Assembly: GCA_963663365.2 (NCBI GenBank)
Contig: CAXXIH010000004.1
Location: 1,364,001-1,428,000, forward strand
Reading direction: 5' to 3'
Length of the DNA stretch: 64,000 nucleotides
Source of the DNA: G963663365 sp963663365
GTDB taxonomy: Bacteria; Hinthialibacterota; Hinthialibacteria; Hinthialibacterales; G963663365
A program made the translations under genes and the position numbers. Positions 41,436 to 50,915 of this stretch are shown piece after piece (the stretch's first letter is position 1; each line of letters begins with the position of its first letter). The notes beneath the pieces are model-generated. The model was not told the DNA's origin and made no database searches. It saw only the letters and a list, made by a program, of their open reading frames with translations.

Positions 41436-44111
41436 ATGAGATTGGAGCAAAGCATTAATTCGGGGAATGGAGACGCGGTGACCGCTACTCCCAGACTTGC
41501 CGGTTGGAATGAGCGGCTGCTTTGGCTGCTCGATATCCAGCTGATTCTGATTGTATTCACTTTGCCGGTAGGACGGATCGGCGGATCGGCATTGGGACTG
41601 CCGTTTTCCCTGGGCGGCAACACCTACAAGTTGTTTACGCCCTTCTTGGTTACATGGCTGGCTTGGTGTTGGATCACCCCCCGGCAAAGGCTGTATTGGG
41701 GGAGATTTGTTGCGCCGTTGAGTTTTTTCCTTGTTACCGGGATTGTCGCCAATGCCGGAAGCCCTTATTTCTATGAGACCATTCAATGGGTGCTGAAATA
41801 CACGCTTTGCCTTGCCTTCTTGATTGCCTTTATCAATACCCCGTGGACCCTCCGTACGGTACGAGGGTGCACAACCGCTTTCCTGCTCGGAAATGCCTAT
41901 CTTGGGCTACATGTTTTTTATGAGATACTAATTGAAGGCTCCCAGCGCGCTGAAGGCACATTGGGCCACCCCAACCTTTTGGGCGCCTATCTGATTCTGG
42001 CTTTGCCCCTTACGCTTTTGGCCGCCTATCGTATCCGGGACTTATGGCCCGCTCGTGGGGCCTATTTTTGTGCGGTCATTTTATTTTTGGCGGCCGGATT
42101 AACCTATTCACGAGCCGCGTATGTGGGAATTGCCGCTGTTCTTGTGGTTTTGTGGCTTGCCGGGCGCCGGCATACGTTGCCCCAAATCCTGCCTTTGTTA
42201 GGGGTTGTGCTGATTCTAGGTGTCTTCTCAGGCGGTAGCATCCATGCCCGATGGTCGGAGACGGCCTTGGATTTAAGGGGTACCCGGCCCGAATCGCGAA
42301 TTCGAATCTGGAATGAAACCTACAAAGAAGTCTTGCCGAATGCCGATGCATCCGGAGTTGGTACGGTAGATCAGTTTAAAACCCATTGGTGGAGCTATCA
42401 GCTAAACGCCGGTATTGACCCACCCACTCCGAGATTCAATCACGCTCACAATATCCCTTTACACTTGCTTGTCTCCATGGGTTTGTTGGGCTTGGTCTTT
42501 TTAGCCTGGCTTTGCATCGTTCTATTGCGGGCCGTTCCGCCTTGGTCTCCATCGGGTGTTTGGGGAGAAAGCGGCAATGCCGCCTACCTGTTGGCCGGAG
42601 CCGTCGGTTTTGCGCTCTTTGGCCTTTTTGACATGGTGATCTTTACGAAGAATGTTACTGCCACGGTTGTGCTTTATTTGGGATTGATTGATCTCATAGT
42701 CCCTAAGCGGGGGCAAATGGATGCCGCCTGCAATTTTGTATGGGGGGGATATCAGGCAGGCAATGAGGCTTTTGTTAGCGGCTCCGGGAGTGGCAGGCCG
42801 CAAAATAGCATGCCGGATGATGACCATGATCAAAAAGATGAAAAATTGAAGGAGTTTCCGGACCCAATAGACAAGAAAATTATGGGTTCACCATTAAAAA
42901 TCTTACATTTATACGCGAACTACCGTTTTACGGGACCATCGGAAATCGCTCTGAGTATGGCTGAAATGGCCCATGCCAAAGGACATCAGGTACGAATTGC
43001 ATGCCCCATGCAGGCCCCGCGTTTCCGGATTTCCAGCAAAGGAATTGCGGTCCGCCGCGGTGAGACGGCCCAACGCTCGGATATGTATCAACATGTGCAG
43101 GATTCCGGACTTGATCATGAATCGCGGCTTATGCTCAATCGCCATCTTAATATTCGTGACAATTTGACAGATTTTGCGGTCCTAAAGCGCATTTTAATCA
43201 GTGGTGAATATGATGTTGTCCATGTTCATCAGTCTCATGACAGAAACTTGGCCTTGTTGGCCGGTGCATTTTGCGACCGTCAAACCGCAATCGTCGCAAG
43301 TAACTACCGCACAGGCAGTCCTTCTCGCGGAGATATTGCATCATATTTGGCTAAGCGAGCGGTGGATTTCTGGTTTGTATTATCCGAAAGCGACCGTTAT
43401 GCAATTCGGAAGGAACTTGGCATCGAGCCGGAATACAGCGCGGTTTTCCCAGGTTGTGTAGATACAGAGATATTTGCTCCCGAAAGGGCTACAAATGTCT
43501 TACGTCAAAACTTGGGACTTTCCAATGATGCTCTTTTATTTGGACTTGTGGCCAGGTTTCAACCCTACCGGCGGCACGATATCGCTGTTCATGCCTGGTC
43601 TTTGGTTGCGGAACGGTTTCCAAATGCGCATCTTGTGTTGATTGGTAGAGGCGAACACAAGTCAGAGATTAAAAGGCTGGTTAAGGATCTTAATCTCGAG
43701 CATTGCATCCATTTTGCGGGATATTTCGAAGGAGACAGTTTTCCTTGCGCTTTGGCAGCCTTGGATGCATTGATTTACCTTCGTCCCGGCTCAGATGGAA
43801 GCTGCCGGACAGTATTACAAGCGATGTCTTCCGGTGTTGTCCCGATTACGGCACCAGTAGGAATTCTTCCTGAACTTGTGCATAATGATCGGACAGGAAT
43901 CGTGCTGGAAACAGATGATCCCGGGCATTTGGCCGATGCAGTCATGGATTTGTCTCAAAATGAGGGCAAACGCAAGGATTTTAGGAAGGCCGCTCGAATC
44001 CATGTGCGAGCAGTGCATACCCGTGAAGCGGTCTCGGAACGGCTTGAGACCGCTTATCACTACGCACGAATGTGCCTTACGGCAAGAAATTCGACGCAAC
44101 CGCGTGATTGA
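41436..44111 (+). CDS. O-antigen-ligase-like membrane protein fused to a GT4-type glycosyltransferase
   Basis: An uninterrupted 891-residue frame. Residues about 25-420 are a polytopic ligase/polymerase: GHPNLLGAYLILALPL, AAGLTYSRAAYVGIAAVLV and FNHAHNIPLHLLVSMGLLGL (the HxHN..L loop of Wzy_C/WaaL proteins). A polar linker of about 60 residues follows. From about residue 485 comes a GT-B glycosyltransferase: ILHLYANYRFTGPSEIALS, DVVHVHQSHDRN, VFPGCVDTEIFAP, LLFGLVARFQPYRRHD, RPGSDGSCRTVLQAMSSG with the E/D-x7-E-like end. Starts at 41430 (TTG), 41436 (ATG) and 41478 (GTG, behind GGAGA) compete. A seven-G run at 42742-42748 lies at the linker. Confidence 0.85.
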   Translation: MRLEQSINSGNGDAVTATPRLAGWNERLLWLLDIQLILIVFTLPVGRIGGSALGLPFSLGGNTYKLFTPFLVTWLAWCWITPRQRLYWGRFVAPLSFFLVTGIVANAGSPYFYETIQWVLKYTLCLAFLIAFINTPWTLRTVRGCTTAFLLGNAYLGLHVFYEILIEGSQRAEGTLGHPNLLGAYLILALPLTLLAAYRIRDLWPARGAYFCAVILFLAAGLTYSRAAYVGIAAVLVVLWLAGRRHTLPQILPLLGVVLILGVFSGGSIHARWSETALDLRGTRPESRIRIWNETYKEVLPNADASGVGTVDQFKTHWWSYQLNAGIDPPTPRFNHAHNIPLHLLVSMGLLGLVFLAWLCIVLLRAVPPWSPSGVWGESGNAAYLLAGAVGFALFGLFDMVIFTKNVTATVVLYLGLIDLIVPKRGQMDAACNFVWGGYQAGNEAFVSGSGSGRPQNSMPDDDHDQKDEKLKEFPDPIDKKIMGSPLKILHLYANYRFTGPSEIALSMAEMAHAKGHQVRIACPMQAPRFRISSKGIAVRRGETAQRSDMYQHVQDSGLDHESRLMLNRHLNIRDNLTDFAVLKRILISGEYDVVHVHQSHDRNLALLAGAFCDRQTAIVASNYRTGSPSRGDIASYLAKRAVDFWFVLSESDRYAIRKELGIEPEYSAVFPGCVDTEIFAPERATNVLRQNLGLSNDALLFGLVARFQPYRRHDIAVHAWSLVAERFPNAHLVLIGRGEHKSEIKRLVKDLNLEHCIHFAGYFEGDSFPCALAALDALIYLRPGSDGSCRTVLQAMSSGVVPITAPVGILPELVHNDRTGIVLETDDPGHLADAVMDLSQNEGKRKDFRKAARIHVRAVHTREAVSERLETAYHYARMCLTARNSTQPRD

Positions 44112-44675
44112 TGCTTTATCCATCTATTCCAATTCTGAATACATATTCCGGATTTTAAAAATACGCGTGTATCTGCTATTCCTCTGTTTGTGCAACAATC
44201 ATTAAATTCGCAGCATCTTTGCTTTTACTGCATTTACTAGTTTAGTGATCTGACTACTAATGATTCTGAGTTTTGGCGTCTCTAAGACAGGTTAATGTCT
44301 TTGGTTACAGCGTTTTAGGTATTACCGTGGGGCTTTTATGGCCACATATCATTTTGATGGCACTGGTCGTAACGTTTGCCGCATATGATCACGATAATAT
44401 AGCGGCTGATTTTTAACCGTATCTATCCTGATTGGCAACAAAGCTATACGTATTTACGCCGCTGCTTTTTTATGGATTATTCTTTTTAATTTGGAAAAAC
44501 CATCTTTATCGCTCAAAGTGTCAGTGGTAGTGTTGTTTGTACATTGGAAAATTTAAGTCCTAAAAAGGACACACTGGCTCTGGGCTTGTGACCATTGGAA
44601 GCTGTATGCCGGAGATTGGGCAAGCCTCTTTTGCGGGTGTTGAATGTTGGGATTCGACAGAATAGGAGAATGAAA
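44112..44675. other. AT-rich intergenic region, 564 bp, possible gene remnant
   Basis: It follows the fusion gene and precedes the BlaI-type gene. One plus frame at about 44272-44415 reads as a hydrophobic stretch (VLGITVGLLWPHIILMALVV) before a stop, and further frames break repeatedly. This looks like the debris of a membrane-protein gene, but with no recognisable family. I see no RNA gene. Confidence 0.35.
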
Positions 44676-45059
44676 ATGGCGCGGAGAAAGTCGAGGATTT
44701 TTTCGGAGCGGGAACTTCAAGTTATGAAAGCGGTGTGGAAACTTGGAGAAGCCTCCGTACATGACGTGCGTGCCGAGTTAGGTGGAGAAAGGGCAGGGGC
44801 ATATACTTCAATCGCAACAATGCTTAAGTTTTTGGAGAGCAAGGGCGCATTGAAACATGTCTTGGATGGGCGGACCTATTATTACGTGCCCGCGATTACT
44901 GAAGATAAAGCCAAGCAGAAGACAATACAATATATCTATAAAAATTTCTTTGATAACGACTTGGCAGATATGGTGGATACACTTGTCAAGGTGGCCAGGC
45001 CATCACCGAAAGCCAAAAAGGCCGCTTCTCAAGTTTTAAACAACCGGGGGAAAAAATAG
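44676..45059 (+). CDS. BlaI/MecI/CopY-family transcriptional repressor
   Basis: A 127-residue DNA-binding protein. The winged helix begins RIFSERELQVMKAVWKLGEASVHDVRAEL, then TSIATMLKFLESKGALKHVLDGRTYYYVP, the family signature. The C-terminal dimer region (IYKNFFDNDLADMVDTLVK) is standard. BlaI proteins normally act with a BlaR1/MecR1 M56 sensor protease, absent here. Of two close ATGs, the one at 44676 lies eight bases from AGGAG. The basic tail (KAKKAASQVLNNRGKK) is typical. Its targets are not evident from the neighbours. Confidence 0.93.
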   Translation: MARRKSRIFSERELQVMKAVWKLGEASVHDVRAELGGERAGAYTSIATMLKFLESKGALKHVLDGRTYYYVPAITEDKAKQKTIQYIYKNFFDNDLADMVDTLVKVARPSPKAKKAASQVLNNRGKK

Positions 45060-45239
45060 AAACAGCAGTCGGAAGTGGGTGTATCTCATTTAATACATCG
45101 GAGCTACAGAAGTTTTATTCTCATCCGGATCATCAACCTGGGTGTATGATGAATCGCCTGAAAATGAGAATTTGTATCAGTTTGGCCCGCCTCATGTGGG
45201 TCTTTTAACTCGGCCTAAATCGCATGCTCCAAAAAGCAG

Positions 45240-45271
45240 CGAGCCGAAAGAGTTGTCACTCTTCCGGCTCG
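45240..45271 (-). terminator. Rho-independent terminator after the lipoprotein gene
   Basis: CGAGCCG plus AAAGAG pairs with CTCTT plus CGGCTCG around a short loop. Read on the minus strand, the stem is followed within a few bases by a run of five T, 26 bases past the lipoprotein stop. Confidence 0.8.
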
Positions 45272-45296
45272 TGCCCGCAGCCTTAAATCGGTGCGT

Positions 45297-45629
45297 TTAT
45301 TTTAAGTCAGATTCGTAGGACGATCCGCCGACATTGGCTTCGCGGAGCCCATCGCGCCGGCCTTGTTCATAGGCATCTTGTTTGGCTTCCTGGTTGGATT
45401 CGATATGGTCTCCGGCCAGACCGCCAAGCAATCCTCCGCTCAGCGCTCCAATCGCAGCACCTTCACCACCACGGCCGGATTGATGGCCGATAATGGCTCC
45501 TGCTCCAGCGCCGAGTGCCGAACCGAGCAACGCGCCTTTTTGTGTTCCTGTGCATCCGGAAAGCAGCGCCGCAATACATAACAAAGCCAAACATGACACC
45601 GCGTTAATTTTCGTAAGTTTCATTTTCAT
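45297..45629 (-). CDS. Glycine-zipper lipoprotein
   Basis: A 110-residue lipoprotein with signal peptide and lipobox (LSGC near residue 26). The mature part starts KGALLGSALGAGAGAIIGHQSGRGGEGAAIGALSGGLLGGLAGD, a string of GxxxG glycine-zipper helices typical of small envelope proteins. A charged, helical tail (NQEAKQDAYEQGRRDGLRE) follows. GGAGG lies six bases before the ATG and a terminator hairpin follows the stop. It is likely an envelope structural or stress protein; more cannot be said. Confidence 0.9.
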   Translation of the reverse strand: MKMKLTKINAVSCLALLCIAALLSGCTGTQKGALLGSALGAGAGAIIGHQSGRGGEGAAIGALSGGLLGGLAGDHIESNQEAKQDAYEQGRRDGLREANVGGSSYESDLK

Positions 45630-45835
45630 TTATAGCCTCCCAAATTGGGCATTCATCATATAAACGCAACTGGCTGTCCATTTATTCTATCCCCTTGTAC
45701 AAAAACCTCAAAAGGAAGTGCCCTTGATACCGTTTTGTAACGAGTCTCACTGTTTTATCGTCAAATAAGCACGGCATGTGTTAGTATGGGATCACCTCTA
45801 CAACAGGTAGCGTGGAAAAAGTACTGGAGGAGATG

Positions 45836-47266
45836 ATGCCCGAGCAATATGCCCTGTTTATTAATGGCGTTTCGGTCCAAACCGGAGCCTGGGACACGAT
45901 TCACAATCCTTATAACGATGAAATTGTAGGGCGTGTTACGGTTGCCGGGGCGGCGGAAGTGGAATCTGCCACAAGTGGTGCGGAAAAGGCCTTTCAGGTC
46001 AATCGACGCCTTCCCGTGTTTAAGCGGGCACAGATTCTCCGGGGAGTTGTTGAAGGGCTTAAAAAACGCCGCGAACGGCTGGCCAAACTGATTACCGGCG
46101 AATCCGGCAAACCGGTCATGCTTTCCTATGTCGAGGTAGACCGGGCAATTACGACATTCACATTGGCATCCGAAGAGTGCAAACGGTTTGGCGGTGAAAT
46201 TCTACCGGTGGATATTCAGCCTAACACAGTCAACTATCATTGCCGCGTGGAGCGTTTTCCCATTGGCCCCATCGCCGGAATCACCCCCTTCAATTTTCCG
46301 CTGAATCTCACCGCACACAAACTGGCTCCGGCCATTGCGGTAGGCAGTAGTCTGGTCTTAAAACCTCCGGTCCAATGCCCTCTTAGTAATTTTGTGTTGG
46401 CCGAAATCGTCCACGAAGCCGGAGCGGAACCGGGCACATTTAATGTCGTTCATATGCACCCGCCGCTGGCCGAGAAATTGGCGACAGATCCTCGTTTCAA
46501 GCATCTATCGGTCACATCCTCGGATCGTTTGGGCTGGTATCTCAAGAACCATGCCGGTAAGAAGCCCGTGACCTTGGAATTGGGGGGAAATGCCGGAGCC
46601 ATTGTGCATGAGGACGCCGACTTGGATTGGGCCGCCGAACGATTGGCATTTGGGGCTTTCATTCAGGCGGGTCAGGTTTGCATCTCCGTGCAAAGAGTCT
46701 TTATCCACAAGCCCGTATACGAACGTTTCAAGAAGAAATTTGTCAAAGCGGCCCAGGCTCTCAAAACCGGAGATCCGGCGCACCCCAAGACCGTTGTTGG
46801 TCCCTGCATCACCCTGGATGAGGCCAAGCGGATCGTAGAGTGGATCAGAGAGGCCGTAGATCAAGGAGCGCGGGTGCTTTGCGGCGGTCCCCAACGGCGT
46901 AAGGCGGTGGTGAAACCGACCGTGCTGGAAAATGTGCGGAAAAGTATGAAAGTCCAAGGCAAAGAAGTCTTCGGTCCGGTTGCCACGCTGGATTCTTATA
47001 CAACGTTTGAGCAGGCATTAAAGAAAGTCAACGATTCTCCTTATGGTCTACAGGCCGGTGTATTTACGCACGACAACCGTCGGATTGAGACTGCATTCCG
47101 CGAACTGGAAGTAGGCGGCGTGATTGTCAATGATTATCCCACCTTGCGTGTCGATAATTTCCCGTACGGTGGTGTTAAAGACTCCGGGCTAGGCCGTGAG
47201 GGTGTCCGTTGCACAATGGAAGCCATGACCGAACCGCGCGTGTTGGTTACCAATCTGAATCGATAG
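45836..47266 (+). CDS. NAD(P)-dependent aldehyde dehydrogenase
   Basis: A 476-residue aldehyde dehydrogenase. FPIGPIAGITPFNFPLNLTAHKLAPAIAVG is the cofactor-binding start, VTLELGGNAG holds the general-base glutamate, and FIQAGQVCISVQRVFIH the catalytic cysteine. KEVFGPVATLDSY and FPYGGVKDSGLGREGVR close the active site. The N-terminal start at 45836 lies five bases after GGAGG; a GTG at 45812 is possible. Substrate is unknown; lactaldehyde or succinate-semialdehyde-like members look similar. It is convergent with bioA. Confidence 0.93.
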   Translation: MPEQYALFINGVSVQTGAWDTIHNPYNDEIVGRVTVAGAAEVESATSGAEKAFQVNRRLPVFKRAQILRGVVEGLKKRRERLAKLITGESGKPVMLSYVEVDRAITTFTLASEECKRFGGEILPVDIQPNTVNYHCRVERFPIGPIAGITPFNFPLNLTAHKLAPAIAVGSSLVLKPPVQCPLSNFVLAEIVHEAGAEPGTFNVVHMHPPLAEKLATDPRFKHLSVTSSDRLGWYLKNHAGKKPVTLELGGNAGAIVHEDADLDWAAERLAFGAFIQAGQVCISVQRVFIHKPVYERFKKKFVKAAQALKTGDPAHPKTVVGPCITLDEAKRIVEWIREAVDQGARVLCGGPQRRKAVVKPTVLENVRKSMKVQGKEVFGPVATLDSYTTFEQALKKVNDSPYGLQAGVFTHDNRRIETAFRELEVGGVIVNDYPTLRVDNFPYGGVKDSGLGREGVRCTMEAMTEPRVLVTNLNR

Positions 47267-47300
47267 TCTTTTGATTTGCTTTTAGGACTATTTTTACGGT

Positions 47301-48638
47301 TTAGCTTTCTGTTGCCGCAACAATCGATTCCCGGGCTACATCCACAAGCCGGTCCAGCTGCTCCTCTGTCATCGCCAAAGCGGGCATCAAAACGACGATA
47401 TCTCCCAAGGGCCGGATGATCACGCCGCGTTTTCGCGCTTCTTCAATAACGCGGTGACCCATCCGTGTTTCATAAGGGTATGGCTCACCATTGGCCGGGT
47501 TCTGCATCAGCTCGATACCTACCATAAAACCGCGCTGCCGGACCTCCGATACATGCTTGAGCGAAGCAATGGCTTGCAGGCGTTTTGTTAGCCGTTCGAT
47601 TCGCCCGGGCATAGCCTCCATCATCTTTTCGCGTTCCAAGATTTGGATACTGGCTAAAGCCGCCGCACAACCGATGGGATTGCCTGTGAAACTATGACCG
47701 TGGAAGAACGTCTTTTTGCTGGCGTATTCGTCATAAAAAGCGTCGTAGATACGTTGCGTGGCCAACGTAGCGGCAACCGGCAAGACGCCGCCGGTCAATC
47801 CCTTTGCCAGGCACATCAAGTCCGGCGAGACTTTTTCTTGCTCGCAGGCGAATAGTGTCCCCGTCTTGCCGAAACCAGTGGCGACCTCATCACAGATTAG
47901 AAGGACATCGTGTTTGTCACACAGCGCTCGTAACTCGCGCAGGTAGCCTATGGGGGCGAGACGCATTCCTGAGGCGCCCTGCACAAGCGGTTCGATGATT
48001 ACCGCCGCTAATTCCGAACCGTGCTTTTCAAAAACTTCCCGAAGGGGCTGTAGACACGCATCATCACAGGTTTTGTGTTCGGCGGGGTAGGGGATTTCAA
48101 TGCGCTCGAAAAGCAGGGGATGATAGACAGCATGGAAAAGACCGATTCCACCCACGGATACGGAGCCGATCGTATCGCCGTGGTAAGCATCGCCGAATGA
48201 GAGGAACTTGCTTCGCTGGGTTTGCCCTTCTTGTTGACGGCATTGGTAGGCGATTTTCAGCGCCACTTCTACAGCGGTCGAACCATTATCCGAAAAGAAA
48301 ACCTTTTCCAACCCGGCCGGTGTAATTTCCGCGAGTTTTTTTGCCAATAGAATACTGGGCACATTGGCCTGGCCTAAAAGAGTGGAGTGCGGCAGCCGGT
48401 CGATCTGTTCGTGCATAGCGGCGTTGATTTCAGGATGGTCGTAGCCATGCACATTTACCCATAGTGCCGAGATACCATCCAAATAACGGCGTCCTTGAAT
48501 ATCGATCAGCTCGCAACCCTCGCCGCGCGCAATGACCAATGTCTCTTCGTTCTCGCACCAACTTTTCATTTGTGTGAAAGGGTGCCAGACATAGTGGTGG
48601 TCCCATGCCACCATTTCTTCAGGGTTGTATTGATTCAT
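47301..48638 (-). CDS. bioA: Adenosylmethionine-8-amino-7-oxononanoate aminotransferase
   Basis: A 445-residue PLP enzyme that makes 7,8-diaminopelargonate in biotin synthesis. The N-terminus HHYVWHPFTQMKSW is a BioA hallmark; RYLDGISALWVNVHGYDHPEI, VFFSDNGSTAVEVALKIAYQ and SFGDAYHGDTIGS follow, and the PLP lysine sits in MCLAKGLTGGVLPVA. The start is the ATG at 48638, two bases after the bioD stop, so the two genes are co-translated. Other biotin genes (bioF, bioB) are not in the window. Confidence 0.95.
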   Translation of the reverse strand: MNQYNPEEMVAWDHHYVWHPFTQMKSWCENEETLVIARGEGCELIDIQGRRYLDGISALWVNVHGYDHPEINAAMHEQIDRLPHSTLLGQANVPSILLAKKLAEITPAGLEKVFFSDNGSTAVEVALKIAYQCRQQEGQTQRSKFLSFGDAYHGDTIGSVSVGGIGLFHAVYHPLLFERIEIPYPAEHKTCDDACLQPLREVFEKHGSELAAVIIEPLVQGASGMRLAPIGYLRELRALCDKHDVLLICDEVATGFGKTGTLFACEQEKVSPDLMCLAKGLTGGVLPVAATLATQRIYDAFYDEYASKKTFFHGHSFTGNPIGCAAALASIQILEREKMMEAMPGRIERLTKRLQAIASLKHVSEVRQRGFMVGIELMQNPANGEPYPYETRMGHRVIEEARKRGVIIRPLGDIVVLMPALAMTEEQLDRLVDVARESIVAATES

Positions 48639-48640
48639 AT

Positions 48641-49360
48641 CTAGTAACGAAGCGCACATTCGATTTTGTCCCATTCAAGATTTTGGCCCGCATGGAGCAA
48701 CGCATCACGAAGGACGGAGTAGTCCTGCAAAGCGGATTCCGGATTAAGGAATAAATCCGAATACGGAATTACACCAAGGCTCTCTGTTTGCCCTTTTTCG
48801 GTAATCACACGTATGTTGTCTCGCTCAACATCCGGATCGGTGTCCGGGTTTGTACGATTAAAAACAATACCTAATAACGGTATTCCGGATCGCCGGATCG
48901 CCTCAATTGAAAGCAGGCTGTGATTGATGGTCCCCACGCCTGTTCGTGCCACCAGAATGACCGGCAGGCCTATGCCGGCAACAAACTCCAAAAGAAACGT
49001 TTCCCGGGTGAGCGGCACCATCACTCCACCGACACCTTCGATCAACAAGAAGTCGTGTTTGGATGCCAAGGACTCTATTGTTTGCCGGACATGGCCCAGG
49101 TCGATGGTCCGGTTTTCGCGTTCGGCCGCCAGATGCGGTGAGACGGGATTGGCGAAAAGATAGGGCGTAACAAGTGCCGGATCGTCATCCACACGGGCCG
49201 CCGCCATCAGCATGCGGCGATCTTCATCGCCACCGGAGGCAAACGGTTTCATGACACCGGCATCGTGACCTCGCGCGCAGAGGCCAGCGGCCAAAACGGA
49301 TGTGCCAACCGTCTTACCAACTTCAGTATCTGTGCCAAGAACGAATAGACCTTTCATCAT
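48641..49360 (-). CDS. bioD: Dethiobiotin synthetase
   Basis: A 239-residue ATP-dependent carboxylase that closes the ureido ring of dethiobiotin. The P-loop is GLFVLGTDTEVGKTVG, then MKPFASGG, LIEGVGGVMVPLT and PVILVARTGVGTINHSLLSIEA. GIVFNRTNPDTDPD is the guanine/adenine-recognition segment. bioA begins two bases after its stop. It is divergent from pabB, with 121 bp between start codons that should hold both promoters. Confidence 0.95.
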   Translation of the reverse strand: MMKGLFVLGTDTEVGKTVGTSVLAAGLCARGHDAGVMKPFASGGDEDRRMLMAAARVDDDPALVTPYLFANPVSPHLAAERENRTIDLGHVRQTIESLASKHDFLLIEGVGGVMVPLTRETFLLEFVAGIGLPVILVARTGVGTINHSLLSIEAIRRSGIPLLGIVFNRTNPDTDPDVERDNIRVITEKGQTESLGVIPYSDLFLNPESALQDYSVLRDALLHAGQNLEWDKIECALRY

Positions 49361-49481
49361 GCCGGGCGGGCTTTCCCTTTCGTTTGCTGTGTGAACCGAA
49401 ACAGCGCTGAACCTAACTCGATAGGCTCGGTACGCAACGGCAGTCCCTTATCAGCGCAACATAGGGGCAAGGCAAATCTGT

Positions 49482-50915
49482 GTGTACGCTTGGTTTATGC
49501 GGCCTATGACAATTCCGTTTCCTTATACTCTGGATCCGACAAGTGCGCTCCATGCGGTAGCGGACCGTGCTCATGCCGTCTTGCTTTATGGGAATGTGGA
49601 CGATAGCCAAGACCGGAATGTCTCGATCTTGGGTGTCGATCCGGTGGGTATCGTTGCTGTTCAGCAGGGGGAGATTGTCTTAGAAAACATCAAACCGGAG
49701 ATTTGCACGGCCAATCCCGGCAAGTCTCCGGCACATACACTGGCCCAAATCCTGGATGCGTTGGCAGGCCAAAGCGATGAATTGTCCGGCGCATATCGGC
49801 AAGGCGGCATTTTGGGGTATTGGGGATACGATCTTTGCGCCCGGTTTGAGGGACTCGCCCCCCATCCGGGACCGGCAGCCATGGAGCCGGAGGCTTGGTG
49901 GGGTGTTTATCCCGTACTGGCTGTCTGGGACCACCGGCGGAGGGAGGCCCATGTCGCCTATTCCGGCGTTTTCGATTCAAAGGTGATTCATAAGCCGGAT
50001 ATCGAAGCACAGGCACTGACTTTGCATAAGCGGCTAACTAGCGCGCAATGTCTTTGCATAGACGCCAATCGTTCTTTTGCCGGTCATGAGCTCGAAGAAC
50101 TGTGGAGCGAGGCTGTTTCATCTTTGCCTTACAAGCAATATGCCCAAGCGATGGAAACGGTACTCGACCATATTCGCGCTGGGGATATCTATCAGGCCAA
50201 CCTGACGCAACAGTTTGTATGGGAGAATCACAATCGTTCGGCGGAAGAGACTTTTTCGCGTCTGTGTGCCTGCAATCCGGCCGCCTACTCGGCCTTTCTC
50301 GATACCGGCAAGTCGCAGATTCTCTGTGTTTCACCGGAACTTTTTTTAAGACGGAAAAAGGACCGGCTGCTTACAAGCCCGATTAAAGGCACGATTCGGC
50401 GTGAACAGGATTACGCAACGGAAACCGAACAGCTTTTAGATAGCCCCAAAGATGCCGCCGAGCACATCATGATTGTCGATTTGGAACGCAACGATTTGGG
50501 GCGGATTTGCCTTCCGGGCAGCGTGCAGCCGTCACGTTTGCGCTATATCCAGTCTTTGCCTCATTTGCATCATTTGGTCAGCGATGTTGAAGGCTGTTTG
50601 GTTCCGAGTATGGGATTTGTGGATATCTTTTCCGCCATGCTTCCGGGAGGATCGATTACCGGCGCACCTAAAATTCGCGCGATGGAGATCATTCAAGAGA
50701 TCGAGCCGGTTCCCCGGGGTGTGTATACCGGGGCCATGGGTATACTTGAGCCGGGCGGCAATTGTGTCCTCAATATCGCTATCCGTACCGCTGTTAAAAC
50801 CGGAACACGGCTATCATTTGGTGTAGGCGGCGGCATTGTGGCCGATTCGCAAACCGATGCGGAGTATCAAGAGTGTCTTCTCAAAGGAAAAAGTCTGCTT
50901 ACCGCCTGTTTATAA
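49482..50915 (+). CDS. pabB: Aminodeoxychorismate synthase component I
   Basis: A 477-residue chorismate-using enzyme for folate. LTSPIKGTIRREQD carries the PIKGT lysine that separates PabB from TrpE (PIAGT). Other signatures are GDIYQANLTQQF, IMIVDLERNDLGRIC, MLPGGSITGAPKIRAMEIIQEIEP and RGVYTGAMG. The N-terminal region (ILGYWGYDL) is normal. The GTG at 49482 follows AAGG by nine bases; ATGs at 49497 and 49506 are alternatives. It overlaps pabC by 43 bp. The amidotransferase partner is not here. Confidence 0.93.
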   Translation: MYAWFMRPMTIPFPYTLDPTSALHAVADRAHAVLLYGNVDDSQDRNVSILGVDPVGIVAVQQGEIVLENIKPEICTANPGKSPAHTLAQILDALAGQSDELSGAYRQGGILGYWGYDLCARFEGLAPHPGPAAMEPEAWWGVYPVLAVWDHRRREAHVAYSGVFDSKVIHKPDIEAQALTLHKRLTSAQCLCIDANRSFAGHELEELWSEAVSSLPYKQYAQAMETVLDHIRAGDIYQANLTQQFVWENHNRSAEETFSRLCACNPAAYSAFLDTGKSQILCVSPELFLRRKKDRLLTSPIKGTIRREQDYATETEQLLDSPKDAAEHIMIVDLERNDLGRICLPGSVQPSRLRYIQSLPHLHHLVSDVEGCLVPSMGFVDIFSAMLPGGSITGAPKIRAMEIIQEIEPVPRGVYTGAMGILEPGGNCVLNIAIRTAVKTGTRLSFGVGGGIVADSQTDAEYQECLLKGKSLLTACL

